DNA of 64,000 nucleotides from Streptomyces sp. R33 (lineage in GTDB: Bacteria > Actinomycetota > Actinomycetes > Streptomycetales > Streptomycetaceae). The stretch is taken from positions 3,881,501 to 3,945,500 of the forward strand of contig NZ_CP165727.1 of assembly GCF_041200175.1 (NCBI RefSeq). Direction: 5' to 3'. Shown piece by piece: positions 41,342 to 50,435 of this stretch. Position 1 is the stretch's first letter. Every line of letters starts with the position of its first letter. A model generated the notes under the pieces. That model saw only the letters and a list, made by a program, of their open reading frames with translations, had not been told where the DNA came from and made no database searches. Position numbers and translations under genes: made by a program.

Positions 41342-42939
41342 TTCGCCGCCTCCCCGTTCTTGGCCTCGACGGCCACCTGTGGCTTCGGGTCCTTCTGGTG
41401 TACGTCGGACATGGTGTGCTCCACCGCCGGGTTGACGATCTCGGTGAGCGGCTTCGGGTACACGCCGAGCGCGATCAGCAGCGCGATCAGCGGGGCGACC
41501 ACCAGCACCTCCCGCAGGCGCAGGTCCTTCATCGGGCGGACCTCCTCCTTCACGGGTCCGGTCATCGTGCGCTGGTAGAGCACCAGGGTGTAGAGCGCGG
41601 CGAGCACGATGCCGATGGTGGCGATGATGCCGATGACCGGGTACCGGGCGAACGTGCCGACCAGGACCAGGAATTCACTGACGAACGGGGCCAGGCCGGG
41701 CAGCGACAGCGTGGCGAGGCCGCCGATCAGGAAGGTGCCGGCCAGGACCGGGGCCACCTTCTGCACACCGCCGTAGTCGGCGATGAGCCGGGAGCCGCGC
41801 CGCGAGATCAGGAAGCCGGCCACCAGCATCAGCGCGGCCGTCGAGAGCCCGTGGTTGACCATGTAGAGCGTGGCGCCCGACTGCCCCTGGGAGGTCATCG
41901 CGAAGATGCCCATGATGATGAACCCGAAGTGCGAGATCGAGGCGTACGCGACCAGCCGCTTGATGTCCCGCTGCCCGACCGCGACCAGCGCGCCGTAGAC
42001 GATGCTGATCAGGGCCAGGACGAGGATCACCGGCGTGGCCCACTTGCTGGCGTCGGGGAACAGCCCGAGGCAGAAGCGGAGCATCGCGAAGGTGCCGACC
42101 TTGTCGACGACCGCGGTGATCAGTACGGCGACCGGGGCGGTGGACTCGCCCATCGCGTTCGGCAGCCAGGTGTGCAGCGGCCACAGCGGGGCCTTCACAG
42201 CGAAGGCGAAGAAGAAGCCGAGGAACAGCAGCCGCTCGGTGTTGGTCGCCATGTCCAGCGTGCCCGCGGCGCGGGCGGCGGCGATCTCCTGGAGGGAGAA
42301 GTTCCCGGCGACCACGTACAGCCCGATGACCGCGGCCAGCATGATGAGGCCGCCGACGAGGTTGTAGAGGAGGAACTTGACCGCTGCGTACGAGCGCTGC
42401 GCGGCCGCGTTCTCGTCGGACCCGGCATGGGCCCGGTCCCCGAAGCCGCCGATGAGGAAGTACATCGGGATGAGCATGGCTTCGAAGAAGATGTAGAAGA
42501 GGAAGACGTCGGTGGCCTCGAAGGAGATGACCACCATCGCTTCGACCAGCAGGATCAGGGCGAAGAAGCCCTGTGTCGGCCGCCAGCGCGAGTTCGCCGG
42601 GGTTTCGGTCTCGAGCGGGTCGGCGTCGTGCCAGCCGGCCCCGATGACGAAGGGGATCAGCAGCGTGGTGAGCGCGATCAGCGCCACCCCGATGCCGTCG
42701 ACGCCCAGTTCGTAGCGGACGCCGAAGTCGGGGATCCAGGCATGTGATTCGGTGAGCTGGTAGCGGGCGCCACCGGGCTCGAAGCGGACCGCGACGAGCA
42801 CGGCCAGGGCCAGCGTCGCCAGCGAGAACAGCAGCGCGAGCCACTTGGCCGCGGTCCTGCGGGCGGCCGGGACGGCCGCCGTCAGGACGGCGCCGACCGC
42901 GGGGAGCGCGGCCGTCACCGTCAGAAGCGGGAAACTCAT
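41338..42939 (-). CDS. nuoM: NADH-quinone oxidoreductase subunit M
   Basis: A 533-residue proton-pumping subunit. FEAMLIPMYFLIGGFG and FAVKAPLWPLHTWLPNAM with LITAVVDKVGTFAML carry the functional Glu and Lys residues. One base separates the nuoL stop from its ATG. It is the orthodox counterpart of nuoM2 at 4213. Confidence 0.95.
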   Translation of the reverse strand: MSFPLLTVTAALPAVGAVLTAAVPAARRTAAKWLALLFSLATLALAVLVAVRFEPGGARYQLTESHAWIPDFGVRYELGVDGIGVALIALTTLLIPFVIGAGWHDADPLETETPANSRWRPTQGFFALILLVEAMVVISFEATDVFLFYIFFEAMLIPMYFLIGGFGDRAHAGSDENAAAQRSYAAVKFLLYNLVGGLIMLAAVIGLYVVAGNFSLQEIAAARAAGTLDMATNTERLLFLGFFFAFAVKAPLWPLHTWLPNAMGESTAPVAVLITAVVDKVGTFAMLRFCLGLFPDASKWATPVILVLALISIVYGALVAVGQRDIKRLVAYASISHFGFIIMGIFAMTSQGQSGATLYMVNHGLSTAALMLVAGFLISRRGSRLIADYGGVQKVAPVLAGTFLIGGLATLSLPGLAPFVSEFLVLVGTFARYPVIGIIATIGIVLAALYTLVLYQRTMTGPVKEEVRPMKDLRLREVLVVAPLIALLIALGVYPKPLTEIVNPAVEHTMSDVHQKDPKPQVAVEAKNGEAAK

Positions 42940-42940
42940 C

Positions 42941-44836
42941 TCACACCGCCCTCATCAGCAGGGTCGCGGCGATGAGGATCGCCGTGCCCCCGAACATCGA
43001 GACCGCGTAGCTGCGGGCGTAGCCGTTCTGCAGCTTGCGCAGCCGGCCCGACGCCCCGCCCACCGAGGCGGCCGTCCCGTTGACCACCCCGTCGACCAGG
43101 CTGTGGTCGACGTACACGAGCGAGCGGGTCAGGTGTTCCCCGCCGCGCACCAGCACGACGTGGTTGAAGTCGTCCTGGAGCAGGTCCCGGCGGGCCGCCC
43201 GGGTGACCCAGCTGCCGCGCGGGGCGACGACCGGGACGGGCCTGCGGCCGTACATCGACCAGGCGACGGCGACGCCGACGACCAGGACGACCATGGTGGA
43301 CGCGGTCACCGTCATGGCGCTGACCGGCGAGTTGCCGTGCTCGTAACCGGTGACCGGCTCCAGCCACTTCAGGAAGCGTTCGCCGATCTCGAAGAACGCG
43401 CCGGCGAAGACCGACCCGAACGCCAGGATGATCATCGGGATGGTCATGGACTTCGGGGACTCGTGCGGGTGCGGCTCGTGGCCGTCCGCATCGAGCTGCC
43501 AGCGCTTCTCACCGAAGAAGGTGAGGAGCATGACCCGGGTCATGTAGAAGGCGGTGATGCCGGCACCCAGCAGGGCGACCCCGCCGAGGATCCAGCCCTG
43601 GGTGCCGCCCTTGGCGAAGGCCGCCTCGATGATCATGTCCTTGGAGAAGAAGCCGGACAGACCGGGGAAGCCGATGATCGCCAGGTAGCCGAGGCCGAAG
43701 GTGACGAAGGTGACCGGCATGTACTTCCGCAGGGCGCCGTACTTGCGCATGTCCACCTCGTCGTTCATCCCGTGCATGACGGAACCCGCGCCGAGGAAGA
43801 GGCCTGCCTTGAAAAACCCGTGCGTCACCAGGTGCATGATCGCGAAGACGTACCCGATGGGGCCGAGGCCCGCCGCCAGGATCATGTAGCCGATCTGCGA
43901 CATCGTCGACCCTGCGAGGGCCTTCTTGATGTCGTCCTTCGCGCAACCGACGATCGCACCGAAGAGGAGCGTGACCGCGCCCACGATGGTGACCACCAGC
44001 TGGGCGTCCGGCGCCCCGTTGAAAACGGCGGCCGAGCGGACGATCAGGTACACGCCCGCCGTCACCATCGTCGCCGCGTGGATGAGGGCCGAGACCGGGG
44101 TCGGGCCCTCCATCGCGTCGCCGAGCCAGGACTGCAGCGGCACCTGGGCCGACTTGCCGCACGCGGCGAGCAGCAGCATCAGGGCGATCGCCGTCAGCTT
44201 GCCCTCGGTCGCGTTGCCCACGGAGGCGAACACCGGCCCGAAGGCGAAGGTCCCGAAGGTGGTGAACAGCAGCATGATCGCGATCGACAGGCCCATGTCG
44301 CCGACCCGGTTGACCAGGAAGGCCTTCTTCGCGGCGGTCGCCGCGCTGGGCTTGTGCTGCCAGAAGCCGATGAGCAGGTACGAGGCGAGGCCGACGCCCT
44401 CCCACCCGACGTACAGCAGCAGGTAGTTGTCGGCGAGGACCAGCAGCAGCATCGCCGCGAGGAACAGGTTGAGGTAGCCGAAGAAGCGGCGACGGCGCTC
44501 GTCGTGCTCCATGTACCCGATCGAGTACACGTGGATGAGCGTGCCGACCCCGGTGATCAGCAGGACGAACGTCATCGACAGCTGGTCGAGCTGGAAGGCG
44601 ACGTCCGCCTGGAAGCCCTCGACGGGGATCCACGTGTACAGCTTCTCGTACAGGGTCCGGTCCTCGGCGCCGCGCCCGAGCAGGTCGGCGAACAGGACCA
44701 CGCCGATCACGAAGGAGGCGGCGGCGAACAGGGTGCCGAGCCAGTGGCCGGCCTTGTCGAGGCGGCGGCCGCCGCAGAGCAGCACCACCGCTCCGAGCAG
44801 GGGCGCCGTGATCAGCAGCCCAATCAGATTCTCCAC
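42941..44836 (-). CDS. nuoL: NADH-quinone oxidoreductase subunit L
   Basis: A 631-residue distal pumping subunit. VGWEGVGLASYLLIGFW, GKSAQVPLQSWLGDAM and GPTPVSALIHAATMV are standard, and ERRRRFFGYLNLF marks the family loop. The C-terminal part contains the long lateral helix region before the final membrane segment. GTG at 44836 lies 12 bp after the nuoK stop. Confidence 0.95.
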   Translation of the reverse strand: MENLIGLLITAPLLGAVVLLCGGRRLDKAGHWLGTLFAAASFVIGVVLFADLLGRGAEDRTLYEKLYTWIPVEGFQADVAFQLDQLSMTFVLLITGVGTLIHVYSIGYMEHDERRRRFFGYLNLFLAAMLLLVLADNYLLLYVGWEGVGLASYLLIGFWQHKPSAATAAKKAFLVNRVGDMGLSIAIMLLFTTFGTFAFGPVFASVGNATEGKLTAIALMLLLAACGKSAQVPLQSWLGDAMEGPTPVSALIHAATMVTAGVYLIVRSAAVFNGAPDAQLVVTIVGAVTLLFGAIVGCAKDDIKKALAGSTMSQIGYMILAAGLGPIGYVFAIMHLVTHGFFKAGLFLGAGSVMHGMNDEVDMRKYGALRKYMPVTFVTFGLGYLAIIGFPGLSGFFSKDMIIEAAFAKGGTQGWILGGVALLGAGITAFYMTRVMLLTFFGEKRWQLDADGHEPHPHESPKSMTIPMIILAFGSVFAGAFFEIGERFLKWLEPVTGYEHGNSPVSAMTVTASTMVVLVVGVAVAWSMYGRRPVPVVAPRGSWVTRAARRDLLQDDFNHVVLVRGGEHLTRSLVYVDHSLVDGVVNGTAASVGGASGRLRKLQNGYARSYAVSMFGGTAILIAATLLMRAV

Positions 44837-44848
44837 TGTGAGCGCCCC

Positions 44849-45148
44849 TTACAGCTTCATCAGGCTGGCGTCGTCGACCGAGGCCGAGTGGCGGGTACGG
44901 AACAGCGACACGATGATCGCGAGGCCCACCACGACCTCCGCGGCGGCGACGACCATCGTGAAGAAGGCGATGATCTGGCCGTCGAGATTGCCGTGCATCC
45001 GGGAGAAGGCGACGAACGCGAGGTTGCAGGCGTTGAGCATCAGCTCGACGCACATGAACAGCACGATCGCGTTCTTCCGGATGAGCACTCCGGCCGCGCC
45101 GATGGTGAACAGCAGGGCGGCCAGGTACAGGTAGTTGACCGGGTTCAC
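44849..45148 (-). CDS. nuoK: NADH-quinone oxidoreductase subunit K
   Basis: A 99-residue three-helix subunit of canonical length. LFMCVELMLNACNLAFVAF has the buried glutamate and VVAAAEVVVGLAIIV the second acidic site. The start overlaps the nuoJ stop by four bases. Confidence 0.95.
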   Translation of the reverse strand: MNPVNYLYLAALLFTIGAAGVLIRKNAIVLFMCVELMLNACNLAFVAFSRMHGNLDGQIIAFFTMVVAAAEVVVGLAIIVSLFRTRHSASVDDASLMKL

Positions 45149-45954
45149 TTCGAGGCCTCCTCACGGCCGAGCCGCTCGGCCGACGCCTGCTCCAGCGCCT
45201 TCAGGTCGTTCAGCGCCTCGCTGGAGACGTCCCGGATCTGGCCGCGGGCGCGCAGCGTCTTGTTGACGGTCAGCTCGGACGGGGTGCCGTCCGGCAGCAG
45301 ACCGGCGACGTCGACCGCGTTGTGCCGGGCGTACACGCCGGGCGCGGGCAGCGGCGGGAGCTGGACACCCTCGCGGACGCGGCGCTCGGCGAGCTCGCGC
45401 TGCGTGGCGGCCCGCTCGGTGCGCTCGCGGTGGGTGAGGACCATCGCGCCGACGGCGGCCGTGATCAGCAGCGCGCCGGTGATCTCGAAGGCGAACACGT
45501 ACTTGGTGAAGATCAGCGTGGCCAGCCCCTCCACGTGCCCGGCGGAGTTGACCCGGCCGAGCCCGTTGAAGTGGCTGAGACCGGCATTGGCGATGCCGGC
45601 GATCAGCAGGACGCCGAAGCCGAGCCCGCACAGGGCGGCCAGCCAGCGCTGCCCCTTGAGGGTCTCCTTCAGCGAGTCGGCGGCGGTGACGCCGACGAGC
45701 ATGACCACGAAGAGGAAGAGCATCATGATCGCGCCGGTGTAGACGATGACCTGGACCACGCCCAGGAAGTACGCCCCGTTGGCGAGGTAGAAGACCGCCA
45801 GGATGATCATCGTCCCGGCCAGGCTCAGCGCGCTGTGCACGGCCTTCTTCATCAGGATCGTGGACAGCGCGCCGATGACGGCGACGGTGCCGAGGACCCA
45901 GAACTGGACCGCCTCGCCCGTGGAGGTCAGGGTGGCCGCTGCGAGGGCGCTCAT
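45145..45954 (-). CDS. nuoJ: NADH-quinone oxidoreductase subunit J
   Basis: A 269-residue subunit. Five helices occupy residues about 17-175, with FYLANGAYFLGVVQVIVYTGAIMMLFLFV as the core. A hydrophilic extension follows (ERTERAATQRELAERR to the end), about 70 residues longer than the E. coli protein. ATG at 45954 overlaps the nuoI stop by four bases; the frame is open further upstream but only across nuoI. Confidence 0.94.
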   Translation of the reverse strand: MSALAAATLTSTGEAVQFWVLGTVAVIGALSTILMKKAVHSALSLAGTMIILAVFYLANGAYFLGVVQVIVYTGAIMMLFLFVVMLVGVTAADSLKETLKGQRWLAALCGLGFGVLLIAGIANAGLSHFNGLGRVNSAGHVEGLATLIFTKYVFAFEITGALLITAAVGAMVLTHRERTERAATQRELAERRVREGVQLPPLPAPGVYARHNAVDVAGLLPDGTPSELTVNKTLRARGQIRDVSSEALNDLKALEQASAERLGREEASK

Positions 45955-46559
45955 GCCTGCACCTCCTCGGAGGGCGCCGCCTGCTCGCCCTTCGAGACCG
46001 CCACCTGCCGCTGCGTACCGGGAGCCGCCCCGGTCACCAGCCCGCGGTAGTAATCCTGCTCGTCCATGCCCGGGAAGATCGAGTGCGGCGACTCCACCAT
46101 GCCCTCGGTCAGGCCGGCGAGCAGCTGCTCCTTGGTGTAGATGAGCGATTCGCGGCTGGCGTCGGCCAGTTCGAACTCGTTCGTCATCGTGAGCGCCCGC
46201 GTCGGGCAGGCCTCGATGCACAGCCCGCACAGGATGCAGCGGGCGTAGTTGATCTGGTAGACCCGCCCGTACCGCTCACCCGGGGAGTACCGCTCCTCCT
46301 CGGTGTTGTCCGCGCCCTCCACGTAGATGGCGTCCGCGGGACAGGCCCAGGCGCACAGCTCGCACCCGATGCACTTCTCCAGACCGTCCGGGTGCCGGTT
46401 CAGCTGGTGCCGTCCGTGGAAGCGCGGAGCGGTGGTCTTCTGCTGCTCCGGGTACTGCTCGGTGAGGCGCTTCTTGAACATGGCCTTGAAGGTCACGCCG
46501 AAGCCGGCCACCGGGTTCTGCCACTTCTCGCCCTGCTCGGCATCAGACTTGTCAGACAT
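45951..46559 (-). CDS. nuoI: NADH-quinone oxidoreductase subunit I (clusters N6a/N6b)
   Basis: A 202-residue subunit. CIGCELCAWACP and CILCGLCIEACP bind two 4Fe-4S clusters, framed by YPEQQKTTAPRFHGRHQLNRH. ATG at 46559 follows AGGAGGG by eight bases and is preferred to the in-frame codon at 46610. It overlaps the 3' end of nuoH by eight bases. Confidence 0.95.
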   Translation of the reverse strand: MSDKSDAEQGEKWQNPVAGFGVTFKAMFKKRLTEQYPEQQKTTAPRFHGRHQLNRHPDGLEKCIGCELCAWACPADAIYVEGADNTEEERYSPGERYGRVYQINYARCILCGLCIEACPTRALTMTNEFELADASRESLIYTKEQLLAGLTEGMVESPHSIFPGMDEQDYYRGLVTGAAPGTQRQVAVSKGEQAAPSEEVQA

Positions 46560-47922
46560 TCTCAGCACCCTCCTCTCGGTCACTGTCAGTATTCGTCCCG
46601 CCACTGACAATCAGCTCCCGCTCACTGCGAGGCCGCCTGCGCGGTACGGGTGCCAGGTGCTGGCCGGGCTTGGGCGGTACGGGGAACCCGCCCGCCAACG
46701 GGTCGAAGGGCTCGGCCCCGGCGGCCTCGCCGGCCTGCTCGGCGGCCGCCTTCTCCTTCTTGTCCCGGAAGAGGTCCGCGACGAAGGACAGCAGCAGGAT
46801 CGCGACGACCGCGCCGCCGACGTACAGGACGATCTCCGAGAAGTCGTACTGCTCGTTGCGCAGCGCCCGGACGGTCGCGACCAGCATCAGCCAGAGCACG
46901 GAGACCGGGATCAGGACCTTCCAGCCGAGCTTCATCAGCTGGTCGTAGCGCACGCGGGGCAGCGTTCCGCGCAGCCAGATGAAGAAGAACAGCAGCAGCT
47001 GGACCTTGATGACGAACCAGAGCATCGGCCACCAGCCGTGGTTCGCGCCCTCCCAGAAGTGACTGATCGGGTACGGGGCCCGCCAGCCGCCGAGGAACAG
47101 GGTGACCGAGACCGCCGAGACGGTGACCATGTTGACGTACTCGGCCAGCATGAACAGCGCGAACTTGATGGAGGAGTACTCGGTGTTGAAGCCGCCGACG
47201 AGGTCGCCCTCGGACTCCGGCATGTCGAACGGCGCGCGGTTCGTCTCGCCGACCATCGTGATGACGTAGATGATGAACGAGACCGGCAGCAGCACGATGT
47301 ACCAGCGGTCCGCCTGCGCCTCCACGATCGCCGAGGTCGACATCGACCCGGAGTAGAGGAAGACGGAGGCGAAGGCCGCGCCCATCGCGATCTCGTACGA
47401 GATCATCTGCGCGCAGGAGCGCAGGCCGCCGAGCAGCGGGTACGTCGAGCCCGAGGACCAGCCGGCCAGGACGATGCCGTAGATGCCGACCGAGGCGACC
47501 GCGAGGATGTAGAGCATGGCGATCGGGAGGTCGGTCAGCTGCATCGTGGTGCGCTGGCCGAAGATCGAGACCTCGTCGCCGGGCGGACCGAAGGGGATCA
47601 CCGCGATGGCCATGAAGGCCGGGATCGCCGCGATGATCGGGGCCAGGACGTACACCACCTTGTCGGCCCGCTTGACGATGATGTCTTCCTTGAGCATCAG
47701 CTTCACGCCGTCGGCGAGCGACTGGAGCATGCCCCAGGGCCCGTGCCGGTTGGGGCCGATGCGCAGCTGCATCCAGGCGACGACCTTGCGCTCCCAGACG
47801 ATGGAGAAGAGCACGGTCACCATCAGGAAGGCGAAGCAGAACACCGCCTTGACGACGACCAGCCACCAGACGTCCCTGCCGAACAGGGAGAGGTCCTCGG
47901 CAGCGAGCTGTACCGCGTTCAC
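46552..47922 (-). CDS. nuoH: NADH-quinone oxidoreductase subunit H
   Basis: A 456-residue quinone-chamber subunit. WERKVVAWMQLRIGPNRHGPWG, GVKLMLKEDIIVKRADK, EIAMGAAFA and GETNRAPFDMPESEGDLVGG are diagnostic. A hydrophilic C-terminal extension of about 70 residues (after FVADLFRDKKEKAAAEQ) is typical of actinobacterial NuoH and absent from NuoH2. GTG at 47922 overlaps the nuoG stop. Confidence 0.95.
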   Translation of the reverse strand: MNAVQLAAEDLSLFGRDVWWLVVVKAVFCFAFLMVTVLFSIVWERKVVAWMQLRIGPNRHGPWGMLQSLADGVKLMLKEDIIVKRADKVVYVLAPIIAAIPAFMAIAVIPFGPPGDEVSIFGQRTTMQLTDLPIAMLYILAVASVGIYGIVLAGWSSGSTYPLLGGLRSCAQMISYEIAMGAAFASVFLYSGSMSTSAIVEAQADRWYIVLLPVSFIIYVITMVGETNRAPFDMPESEGDLVGGFNTEYSSIKFALFMLAEYVNMVTVSAVSVTLFLGGWRAPYPISHFWEGANHGWWPMLWFVIKVQLLLFFFIWLRGTLPRVRYDQLMKLGWKVLIPVSVLWLMLVATVRALRNEQYDFSEIVLYVGGAVVAILLLSFVADLFRDKKEKAAAEQAGEAAGAEPFDPLAGGFPVPPKPGQHLAPVPRRRPRSERELIVSGGTNTDSDREEGAENV

Positions 47923-50435
47923 GCGCCCACCTCCGCAGGGGTGCCGCTGCTGTCGGCCGGGGTCGCCGGACCGATCCGTACGAGGGTGCCCGGGTGGGCC
48001 CCGGTGTCGGCGAGGACGCCGTGGCCGGTGGAGTTCAGCGGGAGCCAGACCACGCGGTCGGGCATCTCGGTGATCCGCAGCGGCAGTTCCACGGAGCCGG
48101 CCGGTCCCGTCACCGCGAGGACGTCGCCGTCCTTGACGCCCGTCTCGGCGGCCGTGGCGGCCGAGAGCCGGGCGCTCGCCTCGTGCCGGGTGCCGGCCAG
48201 GGCGTCGTCGCCCTCCTGGAGCCGGCCCTGGTCGAGGAGGAGCCGGTGGCCCGCCAGGACCGCTTCGCCCGCCCCGGGGCGGGGCAGCGGCGCGGTGTCC
48301 GCGGACTGCCCGGCCGCCCGCTCCCCGGTCCACGGGCCGAGCGCGTCGAGCTCGCGGCGCACGGCGTGTACGTCGGGCAGCGCGATCGGCCGGTCGGCCG
48401 CGTCGGCCAGCATGTGCAGCACGCGGGCGTCGGCGGGGGCGAGGGGGCGGGTCATCTGGTCGGGCTTGAGCGCGGCCTCGAACGGCCGGACCCTGCCCTC
48501 CCAGTTGATGAACGCGCCGGCCTTCTCGGCGACGGCGGCGACCGGGAAGACGACGTCCGCGTGGTCGGTGACCTGGCCGGGCCGCAGTTCCAGCGAGACC
48601 ACGAAGGCCTCCTGGAGGGCGACCAGCGCCCGGGCCGGATCCGGCAGGTCGGCGATCTCGACGCCTGCGACCAGCAGGGCGCTGAGCTCCCCGCCCGCGG
48701 CGGCCTCGACGATCTGGCCGGTGTCGCGGCCGTAACGGTGCGGGAGCTCGTCCAGCCCCCAGGCGGTGGCGACCTCGTCGCGGGCCCGCGGGTCGGTGGC
48801 CGGACGGGCCCCCGGCAGCAGGGACGGCAGCGCACCCGCCTCGACGGCGGCCCGCTCCCCCGCCCGGCGCGGGATCCACACCAGCTGCGCGCCGGTGGCC
48901 GCGGCGGCCCGTACGGCGGCGGTCAGCGCGCCGGGCACCCCGGCGAGCCGCTCCCCGACGACGATGACCGCCCCGGACCGGCGCAGCGCGTCGGCGGCCT
49001 CGGACCCACCGGCCTCCAGGCCCGTCCGGGAGGCGAGTGCGTCGAGCCACTCGGGCTCGGTGCCGGGGGCGGCGGCCAGCAGCGTGCCGCCCGCCTTCTC
49101 CAGGCCGCGGGTGGCGAACGGGGCGAGGGCGAAGGTCCGCTGCTTGTGCTTGCGGTGGGCCTTGCGCAGCCTCAGGAAGACGCCGGGGGCCTCCTCCTCG
49201 GACTCGATGCCGGCGAGCAGGACGGCGGGCGCCGCCTCCAGCTTCGCGTACGTCACCCCGGCGCCGTCGAGGTCCTTGCCGGTGCCGGCGACGGTGGCGG
49301 CCAGGAACTCGGCCTCCTCCGCGCTGTGGATCCGGGCCCGGAAGTCGATGTCGTTGGTGTCGAGGACGACCCGGGCGAACTTGGCGTACGCGTACGCGTC
49401 CTCGACGGTGAGCCGGCCGCCGGTCAGCACCCCCGCCCGGCCGCGCGCGGCGGCGAGCCCGGCGGCCGCGGCCTCCAGGGCCTCGGGCCAGCTGGCCGGG
49501 GCGAGGACCCCGTCCGTGCCGCGCACCAGCGGGGTGGTGAGCCGGTCCGGGCGCTGCGCGTAGCGGAACCCGAAGCGGCCCTTGTCGCAGATCCACTCCT
49601 CGTTGACCTCGGGGTCCTCGGCGGCCATCCGGCGCAGCACCTTGCCGCGGCGGTGGTCGGTCCGGGTCGCGCAGCCGCCCGCGCAGTGCTCGCACACGCT
49701 CGGGGAGGAGACGAGGTCGAACGGGCGGGAGCGGAACCGGTACGCGGCCGAGGTGAGGGCGCCGACGGGGCAGATCTGGATGGTGTTGCCGGAGAAGTAC
49801 GACTCGAAGGGGTCGCCCTCGCCGATGCCGACCTGCTGGAGCGCGCCGCGCTCGAGCAGCTCGATCATCGGGTCGCCGGCCACCTGGGTGGAGAACCGGG
49901 TGCAGCGCGCGCACAGCACGCACCGCTCGCGGTCCAGCAGCACCTGCGTGGAGATCGGGACCGGCTTCTCGTACGTGCGCTTCCTGCCCTCGAAACGCGA
50001 GTCGCTCTGCCCGTGGGACATCGCCTGGTTCTGCAGCGGGCACTCGCCGCCCTTGTCGCAGACCGGGCAGTCCAGCGGGTGGTTGATGAGCAGCAGCTCC
50101 ATCACGCCGCGCTGGGACTTCTCGGCGACGGGGGAGGTGAGCTGCGTCTTGACGACCATGCCGTCGGTGCAGGTGATGGTGCAGGAGGCCATCGGCTTGC
50201 GCTGGCCCTCGACCTCGACGATGCACTGGCGGCAGGCGCCGACCGGGTCGAGGAGGGGATGGTCGCAGAACCGGGGGATCTCGATGCCGATCTGCTCGGC
50301 GGCCCGGATGACCAGGGTTCCCTTGGGCACCGACAGTTCGACGCCGTCGATGGTCAGGGAGACGGTGTCTTCGGCGGCCTTCGGCCGCCCCGCAGCCTCG
50401 CCGCCACCGGCGGGGGAGTTAGTGGTGACGGTCAC
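47919..50435 (-). CDS. nuoG: NADH-quinone oxidoreductase subunit G
   Basis: An 838-residue Fe-S protein of the NADH module. The 2Fe-2S site is CDHPLLDPVGACRQC, the His/Cys-type cluster region is CPVCDKGGECPLQNQ, and further cysteines lie in CVLCARCTRFSTQ. SPSVCEHCAGGCATRTDHRRG begins the molybdopterin-oxidoreductase-like C-terminal domain, which adds the N7-type cysteine set in some bacteria. GTG at 50435 overlaps nuoF. There is no counterpart in nuo2. Confidence 0.95.
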   Translation of the reverse strand: MTVTTNSPAGGGEAAGRPKAAEDTVSLTIDGVELSVPKGTLVIRAAEQIGIEIPRFCDHPLLDPVGACRQCIVEVEGQRKPMASCTITCTDGMVVKTQLTSPVAEKSQRGVMELLLINHPLDCPVCDKGGECPLQNQAMSHGQSDSRFEGRKRTYEKPVPISTQVLLDRERCVLCARCTRFSTQVAGDPMIELLERGALQQVGIGEGDPFESYFSGNTIQICPVGALTSAAYRFRSRPFDLVSSPSVCEHCAGGCATRTDHRRGKVLRRMAAEDPEVNEEWICDKGRFGFRYAQRPDRLTTPLVRGTDGVLAPASWPEALEAAAAGLAAARGRAGVLTGGRLTVEDAYAYAKFARVVLDTNDIDFRARIHSAEEAEFLAATVAGTGKDLDGAGVTYAKLEAAPAVLLAGIESEEEAPGVFLRLRKAHRKHKQRTFALAPFATRGLEKAGGTLLAAAPGTEPEWLDALASRTGLEAGGSEAADALRRSGAVIVVGERLAGVPGALTAAVRAAAATGAQLVWIPRRAGERAAVEAGALPSLLPGARPATDPRARDEVATAWGLDELPHRYGRDTGQIVEAAAGGELSALLVAGVEIADLPDPARALVALQEAFVVSLELRPGQVTDHADVVFPVAAVAEKAGAFINWEGRVRPFEAALKPDQMTRPLAPADARVLHMLADAADRPIALPDVHAVRRELDALGPWTGERAAGQSADTAPLPRPGAGEAVLAGHRLLLDQGRLQEGDDALAGTRHEASARLSAATAAETGVKDGDVLAVTGPAGSVELPLRITEMPDRVVWLPLNSTGHGVLADTGAHPGTLVRIGPATPADSSGTPAEVGA

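Noticed and set aside
46552..50226. A single very long minus-strand open frame (about 1,224 codons) across nuoG and nuoH
   Set aside because: Only its last 456 codons encode a recognisable protein (NuoH); the rest is an out-of-phase reading of nuoG rich in Arg/Pro/Ala, which high GC content keeps free of stops.
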